64,000 nt of DNA, taken from assembly GCA_029204225.1 (NCBI GenBank), contig CM055100.1, forward strand, positions 62,565,141-62,629,140, written 5' to 3'. Positions 31,876 through 42,913 of this stretch are shown here, one piece after another. The notes under the pieces are model-generated. The model saw nothing but the letters and a program-made list of their open reading frames with translations. It had not been told where the DNA came from and made no database searches. Positions within the stretch are counted from its first letter, which is position 1. The number at the start of each line of letters is the position of its first letter. The DNA is from Diphasiastrum complanatum (taxonomy: Eukaryota > Streptophyta > Lycopodiopsida > Lycopodiales > Lycopodiaceae). The translations under genes were made by a program, and so were the position numbers.

Positions 31876-34400
31876 ATGAAGAAGATCAAAGTAGGTGCCC
31901 ACCTAAGCCCAAAAGACAAGAAAACCTATGAGGACTTATGCAAGAAATATCAGCACATATTTACTTGGTATTATTCAGATATGAAAGGAATACCTCCAGA
32001 TTTCGTGAAGCATACTATACCCCTGAAACTTGATGCTAAACCCATTAGGCAGAAACAACAGAGGTTGTCATTTCACATGAAGAAGGAGTACTGAAGGAAT
32101 TAGAACGATTGAAAAGATCTGGGTTGATCTTTCTTGTGGACAATACGGAATGGTGTTCGCTGATAGTCCCATGACCAAAAAAGAATTCTACTCAAATTCG
32201 AGCTTGCATCAACTATAAGCAACTAAACAAACATACGAGAAAAGATTATTATCCCTTATCTTCTATAGACCAAGTACTAGAAGAATTGGCAAGAAGAGAG
32301 ATCTATTCTTTCATGGATTGTTTTGCTGGCTATAACCAAATAGCCATTGCCGAAGAAGATAAGCTTGAAGCCACTTTCACCACCACCTTTGGAGTTTTTG
32401 CCTATCACGGTATGCCTTTCGGTTTATCAAATGCTCCAGCCACATATCAAAGGTTTATGAATGAAAAATTTCAAGATATCCTAGACAAAAATTTGAAAAT
32501 CTTTATGGATGATTTATGTGGAGCATCTTCTATTAAAGAACATTTAGCAATATTTGAAAAATGTTTTTAGAAGGTACTACTACTTGTATAGCCCTAAATG
32601 CCAACAAATGTATATTTGGAGTACCCTATGGTGTGCTATTAGGGCATGTCATTAGCCGCTATGGTATAGCCACGAATCCAGAAAAAAACGTGATGCTTTT
32701 AGCCATTATGACACCCTCCACAGTTACTCAATTACAATCTTTCTTAGGAGGGATAGGCTATTATAGAAACTACGTGATGGCCTATGCCTCAATAAGCTAC
32801 CCTATGACTGGAATACTGAAAGGCGAATCTGAGTGGAATTGGAATGAGGAATGTGAACAATCTTTTTGGAACCTGAAAGAAGCTTTAGCAAAAGCCCCAA
32901 TATTGAAACCACTGATGTATGATTGTGAATTTTACGTATTTACTAGTACTATAGACACCTGCATCAACTGTTGTCTAGCTCAAATATGGGATAAAGTGTA
33001 TCCTCCAATCACCTTTGTTTGTCGTAAGCTAAATGCAGCAGAACTCAAGTATACAAAAGCTGAGAAGATTTGTCTAGGGATTTCATACGCCGCAACTAAG
33101 TTTAGACATTATCTTCTACATAGAAAAGTAACGTTTTTTACAAAGAGTGAAGCAGTGACATTGATTATGAACAAGTTGGAACCACCTGGTCGCTTAATGA
33201 AATGAATTTTGTCATTGCAAGAATTTGATTATGAATTGCAATGCAAACCGCCACGATTACAAGGTCTAAATGATTGCAGATGCGAGTTGGAAAATATTAC
33301 GACCAATGATAGTGATTGGCTGTCTACTTTAAAAACACCAAACACAATGACCCCTCAAGAGAAGCGGAAGCTACGTACACAAGCCTTAAATTTCGCATTG
33401 ATAGATGGAATCCTATATCGAGGAGGAGTAGAAGAAATTTATAGAAGATGTGTGACTCCTGAAGAGACAAGTTTCATCCTAGAGAAATGTCACGATTCTG
33501 CCTGTGGTGGAACTTTGCTGGTCAACTAACAGGTCAGAAAATCTAACATTATTTAAGGATGCACATGCTCATGCTAGAGCTTGTGACATTTGCCAATGTG
33601 TAGAGACCAAGGTAAATCGGACTAGATCCCTCATCTCCATCCAAGTTCAAATACCATTCAAAAAATAGGGGATCAACTTTATACATCCAATTCACCAGCA
33701 TCGTCATCTCGGAAACACTATATTATCACAGCTACATATTACTTTACTAAGTGGGCTGAAGCAAAGGCAGTGCCTAGAGGTAATGCCAAAGAAACAGCGC
33801 GATTTCTCTTAGAGCAAGTCATTGGAAGATTTGGATCTCCTAGAGAACTAATTTCAGATCGAGAAACCCATTTTTTGAACAAAATAATAGAGAGTCTGAC
33901 GAAACAATTATTGATTAACAATCGAAAGAGTACTTCCTATCACCCTTAAGCGAATGGGCAAGCCGAAAGTACAAACAAGCAGTTGATGTCCATACTGTGA
34001 AAAACAGTAGCTGAAAATAAAAGGGACTGAGATAAGAAATTATATGCTGCTTTGTGGGCTTACAATGTAACCTACAAAACTAGTACAAATCACACTCTGT
34101 TTTTCCTGGTATATTGACAAGAATGTATCATGCCTATTGAAATAGAATTACCATCCTTAAGACTGGCTATGTCCTACAATCTAGACAAAAAAGAATCCAT
34201 CCAACAACATATCAATATATTACAAGAATTGGATGAGCAACGATCGACCTCCTTGGTGCATCAAGAAACCCACAAAAAATTCATGAAAACAATGCATGAT
34301 AGAAAAATTCCTAATTACAAGTTTAGCCAAGGACAGCTAGTCTTGTATATTGATAAAATCAAACCATACTATATATGTATAAGAAGAGTTGTACGATGAT
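31876..34400 (+). pseudogene. Ty3/gypsy pol remnant (Tat/Athila-like)
   Basis: Plus strand. Pre-RT KKIKVGAHLSPKDKKTYEDL and DMKGIPPDFVKHTIPL; RT with YSFMDCFAGYNQIAIAEEDK, MPFGLSNAPATYQRFMN and the active site IFMDDLC (DD kept, about 32505); RNase H from about 32890; and integrase with VETKVNRT, ETHFLNK and ANGQAESTNK. Several stops occur (about 32095, 32570, 33205, 33530, 33668, 33948), so it is dead. Gag, protease and the 5' LTR were not found. Order and motifs fit the plant Tat/Athila branch (established knowledge). Confidence 0.85.
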
Positions 34401-34440
34401 GTACAAAGGGTATATTACCAATTTATTTTTCTTTTTCTTT

Positions 34441-35900
34441 TGCAGAATGTTTGAACTTTCTATAATGGCCATTGAAAGTATGAACTTCAGAGTTTGGGAA
34501 CAGGAATTGCTTCAACCACTCTCAGAGACCATAAAATCCAACGTGTATAGCTTTTTATGGAATGATACCAGTTTGGATTGTACAATCAATTCCAAGCAGC
34601 TCTCGGAATGGGATAACGAAGACGAACTTTTGTTCTTAAAATTCTTATATAAACAAAAATTAATCCAAAAATATATATGTAGATTGTGAATACAAGAAAG
34701 GATGTAGATTTCATTATGAGATAGGGAGTCTATTTATGGATGTGAACATCATTGATGAACATATCCTAGATGAACTAGCCACAGTAGTACCAGTAAGAAA
34801 AACTGTATATATCTACTATAACCCCCCAAAATGAAGTGTGCCTAGGCGAATGAGACCATTAATAACAAATTTCTTTGGTGGATTGTATTGGAGTAAGCAA
34901 CTGACTTGGGGATATGCACACCCAGCCAGCCGATTACCTACTACCAATCTATTTTCAAAAAAAACTTCTCTTTGTGTATATACAATGTGGAATATATATA
35001 TATACACACACACATGTTGTTAGCACCACTGCATTATCTCAACCAACTTCTAAAGCAACACAAGAAATCTTGTTCACCAGGAGATGAGGCGTCTATTAAT
35101 CAAGAGCCTAAGAAATCCAGTGAGGCAATGGTCGTAGTACTCTCCAAAGAACGAGAACGACACGCCCAAGAAATCCACAAATTGAAGCAAAAACTCAAAA
35201 ATGTGAAAAACCTCAATATCCGTCAAAGTAATGAGATTTACAGCTTAGAAAAAGCAGTAGACGGATGGAAAAAGAGATGTCGAAGCCTCAAAGAAGAAAA
35301 TGAAATACAACAAACACAACATCTCATGCATATCATATGCCAGGAGAAAACCATAGCTCGCCTAACTACAGAAGCCACTTCAGCAGAATATAATAATCAT
35401 TTATTGGCTAGGTAGATAGATGAGTGCCAGTCACAAGAGAGCCACCGAGAAAGGGAAGAGTTGAGGATAGCTAGAGGGCATATTCCAAATTACCCTCCAA
35501 AGATGAGAGAACTAATTGTAGAGAAAGCATGGTTTGAAGATCTAGACTCCTACGTCCTCTATATACCAGCCATGGAGTTCCCCTTCAGTTATCAAGACTA
35601 TGAGCTACGACCTTCTACAAGCCATCGACAAGAACACAATGCCCAATAATACTAGGATCCTTCGACACATATGGGATGACCTGTGACACCCTTCAGAAGT
35701 TCGCAATTACTACACGAAATCATAAAGAGGAATCATTAGACTAAGTGCCCATTATGCGAAATGGCTACGGGAATGGTTATTATTACCACGGGGGACATCA
35801 AATAGACCTATCAATTTGCAAATAAGACAAAGATGGTGTAACCCCAATGAGCTTCTAGAAGAAGGATTTGATTAGAAGATAACACCATTGACCGTGATAA
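34441..35900 (+). pseudogene. Extra 3' ORF of the gypsy element, coiled coil
   Basis: After pol and a T-rich stretch ending in CAG (34445), an ATG at 34447 opens MFELSIMAIESMNFRVWEQE. Later segments in shifted frames include PRRMRPLITNFFGGLYWSKQ and TWGYAHPASRLPTT (34840-34950). A lysine/glutamate-rich coiled coil follows (RERHAQEIHKLKQKLKNVKN, SLEKAVDGWKKRCRSLKEEN; 35140-35320), then ELIVEKAWFEDLDSYVLYIP. Tat/Athila elements often carry such an additional ORF after integrase, of uncertain function. It is broken by several stops. Confidence 0.55.
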
Positions 35901-36079
35901 AGTAGGGTCATACATCAAAGCCAACCTTGCCTCCTCCTAATCACCCAATAATTTGTGTAAAGACCACTAGGAAAACCCCTAAGATGAAGATAGGAAAACA
36001 CAATAAGAGAGACTATGGAGCCAAACCGCCCAACCAAACCTAGATCAAAACCTGGATCTAGCTCCCAAGCCATGCCATG

Positions 36080-36300
36080 TGAAAGCAAGAGGAGAAGAGA
36101 GAAACGGGTGATCTAAACCCCAAGTTGTCGAAAGGAGAATCTCTACCCCAATATAGGAGAGTAGTTTTCTCTGCATGAACCCATGCAATCTCCATGCAGT
36201 CCAACTATAAATAGATCACATCTCTTCATGCAGTCATCTTGCCTATATCCGTCACATGTACATGCGCTACTCCATATGTCTCAATTAGAGTGTTTGGGTC
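36080..36300 (+). repeat. Probable start of the 3' LTR of the same gypsy element
   Basis: A purine tract (AAGCAAGAGGAGAAGAGAGAAA) ends at about 36107, just before a TG. A clear TATA box (CTATAAATAG, about 36205) lies 100 bp further on. No second copy is present to fix its ends. Confidence 0.4.
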
Positions 36301-36429
36301 CTCTCAAGGTTATCAAACAGGCCTCGACGTAGAATTAAATCTAGGCGTGACCAATAATCTCGAATACTGGAGGCCCGACTGGTCTACCATATTAGGACTA
36401 TTCCATGTCCTTAGTTGAATATGACCATA

Positions 36430-39400
36430 ACATTCTTCCTCCCTTAAACAGATTCTGTCCTCGGAACAGGAAAAAGAAGACATGAAATTATTCCTTAAAC
36501 TTTCAAGTCTTACCCAAGAATCATTATTCTTAGTCTGATCTTTTAGTCTAAATAGGTACTCAGAGTTATAACAATTCTTTAATTGCTTGCCTCTACACAA
36601 GAGTACTAACTCAAAATCCAAAGATACACCAAGCTATAAATAATCCAAATGGGTTGATCTTTTCCAAATAAAAGTTCATCACCTCATGTGATCCAAATTA
36701 CATTAACCACTATGTGAATTAACTCTTTATTCTTGAGATCAAGTCCAAAAGCTAAGGAAATTTATTTTTCTTTTAGTCTAAATCCGTCCACAATTTCTTG
36801 TTGATAATAGTGCTTCTTGGTACAATTATTCTTAGAATATCCAAATATTCTAAAATACAACAATTCAGTCATCTAAAATCTCTAGGAGATCCATCAAGTC
36901 TCACACAATTATAACTCAATCTAGCCTTACTACAATTACTCTAATGAGTTAATAGCCCCATTTCTAGCACCACATGCCACTGAAAATCAGCAATCCATCT
37001 GAATCTCAATAGATTTATTTGTCTCCTATAAATCTAGAGATATAGACTGACCTTCATACACAAGCACACGTATAGACTACAATATGTAGTAGAATACTAT
37101 CCAATAAAGTAAGCAAGACTCCCAATGAGAAAAACCAATTATTTTACGAGATATGTCTGTGAGATCCATAGGACTCGATAAAATACTAGAGTAAAGAGAT
37201 TTACACCTTCAAAATGCTAATCTGAAATCTCAACTCAATCAATAGGCTCGAAGTTATACACTCATAATAACTAAGTATCTATTTATGATTCGACAATCAC
37301 AAATAATTAGATTCTTATAATCAATCATAATACACTGGAATCTAATCCCATACTTAATCATTAAAGAACACGAGAACACTAGAGTGTATGTCCAACCAAC
37401 TCAGCTGAATTCCAAAAATTCAATTTACCATTCTTCGTATCATTATGATTTGGTATCCAATTGAGTGCTCTGGGATACAATCACTAATGAATTGAATCTA
37501 TTTCTCAACTGAGAAATACTCATCCAAGAATTTTGTATATTCTATGCACACAATTTTTTCATGATGAATCCCAATGACTCATAAATAATGTGTCTTACAA
37601 GCAATAATACACAAAACAAACAGTTTCTAGTGAATTATCTTCACATTGTCCATTTCACCAATTAACTTCCATAGAAGTAAACCAACTACTCAAGTTAATT
37701 GCCAATGATTTAGAAATCTCAAATGTCCAGGTGTAGCTCTTGATTGTACTAGTACAACACCACATTTAGATCTTTATCCAAATTACTTTTAAGTTAACCA
37801 TCAAATCTTTCAAGACAAGATCTGTTAACTCTACAAGTATTTGTTCAACCCAATACCTGATCATATGTCTATGTTCACTGACTAGGTTAAGTGCACCAAA
37901 TAACCCTAGTAACCAGGAATACATAGTAGATCGATACAAGATTAATCATGCACATATGAGAAATATCTCACTATGACCCAGTACATAAACGCATATGTCA
38001 TCTAGCAGATTCCTCCAGAATCCGCATATGTTATTCTCATATTTCACTGAGAATCTTGTAACTCAGCTAGAAAAGAAGTCTATTTCTCTTGAGTAAATAA
38101 CATATCTGGGAAATCTTTGAGACTAAGAACACATTCTCTCTCACGAGTTTTCCAATCCACTTACCTCTTACCACTCCATTATCAAAATTACTTCTATCCC
38201 TACTAACTGGGATTAGTAACTTCTGATCTTACTCAAAACTACTTATAATGATTTCCTATTTCAATCCTTCTCTAGTTCCAGATTGTTCCACACAATCCCT
38301 AAAAAATTTATCTCAATTATATGTCATTGATAGGTCCTCATAATAGAATTTTTCTCATCACTTCACCCCTCCTTTTAAAAGAAAATTTGAATCTCCTATA
38401 AAAGTTTTCTAGAGAGATTACAAATGAAAATATCATAATCGTGAAAAGTCAATAATAAGTGCCTTCTAATAGGATTCACTCTATTATACACAAGACTTTT
38501 CTTCTATATATTCTCAACGTGAGTGACAATAAGTATCATCTATTTGAGATCTATCTATGCATAAGGGACAATCTGGGATTAAGAAATTGAAAATACCAAC
38601 ATCTTGGAACATTCCAAATTCCAAGCCTTATCCAAGTACTAGTTCACATGATTATAAATAGTCCTTTAGAAAATATTTTCCATGCTGGAAGGATCATATG
38701 AATTTTTATTTGATGTCCATATTCAAGAAATCCAAAAGAAGTAAGGGTTCTTTAAATAGGTGAGAAATAGTTTTTTAAGGTCTCGATTTGAAATTTATGA
38801 GATACCATTTAGGGATCTGGATCTATATCTCATAATCTCTCCAAATACTCTAATCAAAATAACCCATGGTTTCATTCGTTAGCATTACAATTACTGTAAA
38901 TACTGACCACTGGTCTACAGATCATTCTCGCACAAGCATTCATTGATGTCCCATACCATCAGTTTTCTCTCCAAGAAAGTTATGTGCTTCTAGATCTGAT
39001 CATCAAAAAAACAAAAAGATTATCTGACTATCCAGGACCTATATCCAACATAGCATCCGATCTTCAACCAATTCTAAAAAAATACCTCATACCATTGAAT
39101 TCTCAGACTTGTTCCTTAAGTGTTACACAAAGAATACAACTACATAAAACCCCAGGTATGGACAAAAAAGATCATTCATTATTTGTTGAAAAGTGACAGG
39201 TGCATTCATCAACCAAAAGGACCATTAAGAATTTCAAAACAACTAAAGTATATACCAATAGATATCCAATATCTATCTCCGAATTGGTACAAGGAATTCC
39301 ATTCCTCCAATAAGACCTTCACCACATTGTCTGATCTTCCAGAGATCTTAAAAATCCATCTAGATTTCCCATACCGGATATGCACATATCTATTCCACCA

Positions 39401-39431
39401 AGTACTGGAGTACCCCCATTTTTGTTCCTAA
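36430..39431 (-). pseudogene. Very decayed chromovirus (Ty3/gypsy) remnant
   Basis: Minus strand. RT-like sequence near 39110-39240 reads MNAPVTFQQIMNDLFCPYLG, then FYVVVFF, recalling NAPATFQ...FVVVYLDD with the active site lost. At the other end, 36621 to 36430, SEYLFRLKDQTKNNDSWVRL, then ESLRNNF, looks like a C-terminal chromodomain. It is followed by GGGAGGAAGAATG, a typical polypurine tract, and a probable LTR start at about 36430. The 2.4 kb between is full of stops and indels and I could not read integrase there. No single gene can be stated. Confidence 0.5.
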
Positions 39432-39720
39432 TGGATCACAATAATCCATTTACGAAATTGTGATTTAACAAGAATCCATACATGGTTTAGGGTGGGTAGC
39501 TAACATTGTTGTATACCTTAGGTCGGGACGTCGTCCCTCAGAGATGAATAAGGTGGATCAACACAGGTTGACGATCAAATCTGCTTCCCCAACTACCTTG
39601 ACCACCCCTGATCGCGAGAACCCATCCGTCGAACCCCCCACCAAAATGCATGCAAATAGAGAGATAGAGTAGCTTGATGCAAAATCCTCAAAATCTTCAA
39701 ATTGTTCTTAGCAAATGAGC

Positions 39721-39723
<3 letters not shown>

Positions 39724-39785
<62 letters not shown>
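39724..39785. repeat. (TA)n microsatellite
   Basis: A pure TA tract of about 62 bp. Confidence 0.97.
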
Positions 39786-39789
<4 letters not shown>

Positions 39790-39790
<1 letters not shown>

Positions 39791-41965
39791 AACTTGAGGC
39801 TTGGACTAACCTGACCTGTTTCACACATGTGGGACAAAAAGCTAAAATCTAAGAAATTTGCTTCTAAGTTTAAAAAAAACTTGACATTTTGCCTTAATGG
39901 TTTTTGGAAATATGTACAAGCTAACCTATGCCTATGTTTCACACATGGGAACCTATGACGTGAGCCTCAACATGCAATAAGCATGTGGTCGAGCTCTCAT
40001 AATGTCAAGAAGCCTATAGACAAGCAAGAGACCTCGAAGGAGGAGCATGTTGACGAAGATGAGAAGGCTAATTATGATGAGGCTTTGAGACCAAAGCTCC
40101 AAAGGAGTGCTAAGAAGGTATTGCGGGATGTATAGAGCCTAGCGAGTTAGTAGTAGTGAATTCATCATTATAGCACGTAGGAGCATAGAGCTACATAGTT
40201 TAAAGCTACCAACATATAATGTGCACAAACTCTAAAGTCTAGACTCTAGACTATATATCAATATTATGTCTAGAATAGCACACAACAAAACAAAGGAACA
40301 AGCAATCTTCAATTTTATGGAGCCACATAGTATCGTAACATCACCTCCAACATGCATCATAGCATGGACCACATGTCACAACATCCCTACTCACTTTGTC
40401 AATGCCCAAGAGTAGGTTACGACATGAGAACAATCATACAATATCATTAGGATGAATGGAGCAAGTTACCTTACAACATACATGATGCTTGCTGATTATC
40501 TAGGTTTTGATTGCGTTTATTGGTTGTGATACACTTATCCATGTATAAATAAATGATAGAAATTTGTAAATCATATAGTTGAGATTGTTCAACCATATAG
40601 CTTGATTAGCTGCTCGGAATCAAGATGTGTGATGATGACTCATGATTGATCATATTATTGATATTCGTTGTAAATTGTAAATTTTGATGGGTTAATATAT
40701 TGTCATTGAGTGAAGAGTTACAACTCACATAATTGTAGTTTACATTGTGAAAACATAGTTTGTATGCTTCGATTTTTTAAGCATAAAAAAACTGTACTTT
40801 TATCTATGTTGCACTCACATGTGATGATTTTTTTTATTGTTTTGTTTTTTGAATGCGATTCTCCAATTCATAGACTTTGCAGTTTAAAACCGATTTGAAT
40901 TGGGAAAATATGCCCCATTCGAAGTGGCCAAATTTGAATCAACGCGAAACATTACATAGGGTAATGAAAATTGCAGACAATTTTGCACATGTTTGAATGT
41001 AATGCAATTTCCCAAAATCTCAGACTAGTCGTGAGGACCTGGTAATCATTTTGATATCGAAAAGCAATATAGCAGCAAAACAAAATAGTTAGTGAAAGAA
41101 ACATCTAACTATAAACTGTTCATGTTTACCAAGTCCGCATGAGAAATCACAAAGCCATGCAAGCTCTTAATTTGTCACTCTCAGGCATTATTGTGGAATC
41201 ACTTTGCAAGGCCAAAAACGTGGCCCAAAACAATTCCCACTCCACCTATTATAACAGAGCAAGAGAACTTCAAACAAACTCAAAGACCAGATATTAATAT
41301 GAACCATTTGTTGATTTTATGGCATAATAGGTTCCACTTTATTTGATGTTAATCTTAGGATAGTACAGGAACAAAAGATATAGTCAGCACACCCCCAAAA
41401 CCATCAAGCCATTCTGAATAGTGCATACTACATGTTACAAACTTTCTATTCACATCGATATCCAGAGTACCTCAAGTTAAATGAATCATGTATGTCCACA
41501 CTAGCTTTTATATATGTATGCAGGCCAATGTGCTAAGTTTTTCCAGTTTCTCCAAAGCCAAGAGCAGATCCAGCTATGATACCGGCAGGATCTACAGAGC
41601 AAAGGAAAATCCTATGTTAAGAAAAGGGTTATCACCTAGAAGTGATGTAAATGGCCTCGCCACATACGGTATGATACATGCTGTAACCCTGCTAAAAACT
41701 GGAAAATGTAGCTGACTGATCACTGGGATGGTATTGATTTTAACGCCCTTTGGAAAAAAACTGTATCACTAGCCACATATATGCAGAAACCTGCCTTACT
41801 TTGCCCCTGGCTTCTCACACAGGTCACAGGAGAATTAAACAGGGAAAAAAACTCCTGCCAATACCAACACTATAGTCGTGAATCAGCACGCATGTAGAGA
41901 TTCTTAGTAGTAGGAAAAGCTTAAGCTTGGTGCAACATTGCAGCGAAATTGCCTGAATTAAAAAC

Positions 41966-42019
<54 letters not shown>

Positions 42020-42913
42020 CAAATGGTCAAAGGACAAACCAAAGTACTGAAACAGACACAGGTGATTGTCAAGGATGCGTGTGTCCTGCAATCAAGAGAC
42101 ACTTCAGTAATTTAATTGTCCTGAGCTTAGGTCTATCACTTCGCATTACTCAATAAAGGTATCCTGGACCCTGGTTCAATAAAATCTAGAATACTTCATA
42201 CATGCCCAGTCTCAAAAACTCTGCATTCAAACTTCATAAACTAGGTCCAGAGTGACTTCCTGCCTAAGTATAGCCCTTTTTTGTTCTAGTCTTCATGTTC
42301 AAGAGAACACTCAATCACTAGGAGTCGGGAGAAGAATTCTCCTGTGATTTAATCTCCAGAAATACTCTTCCATATGTACAACCAGATCCATCGCTTAAAT
42401 TGAGTCAACATGACCCAACTAAATTTCTCGAAATATGGGCAAGTTCATATCTGGGGACTATTAACTGCAGTTGTTCTATATAACCTGGGACTAGCATATT
42501 GGGTTTCTCGCATAAATTTATCCATGAATTTACTGCTCAACACATGGGATCATTTAAGATTCTTAGAAGAGCTCACCAGTTAGCTGCAGCCTGTCGCTAA
42601 AAAACTTCCAGGTGCAAAAATCGCATATGTTGATCATTATGATAATGCATCGTTGCTTAGCAACTTTAGCACATATCTCTGCCGGTCGTATGCAGTCCAA
42701 GCACACCCAAACCTCTTCTTAAGCACTTAATAGAGTTTCAGAAATTTGTAAATGGGTCCAAACACATCGACCAGCTTCTCACTGCGACAGCATAACAAAG
42801 TTGCCCTTTTCCTGGAAATAATTGTTTACGTGTATTTGCTCATCAAGCTCCTCTACTTATTTCCAGTATTTCATAGGATGTGATATCTCCAACAAAGTGA
42901 AAACTCCTACGTC
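39790..42913. other. Intergenic DNA between decayed elements and the PPR gene
   Basis: AT-rich. A short open stretch at about 39985-40130 (KKPIDKQETSKEEHVDEDEK, lysine/glutamate-rich) ends at TAG; it could be an exon but has no clear context. A (GA)n tract lies at 41968-42016. The last few hundred bases are the probable 3' untranslated region of the PPR gene. Nothing else recognised. Confidence 0.5.
41968..42016. repeat. (GA)n microsatellite
   Basis: A pure GA tract of about 49 bp, roughly 0.9 kb downstream of the PPR stop codon. Confidence 0.97.
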
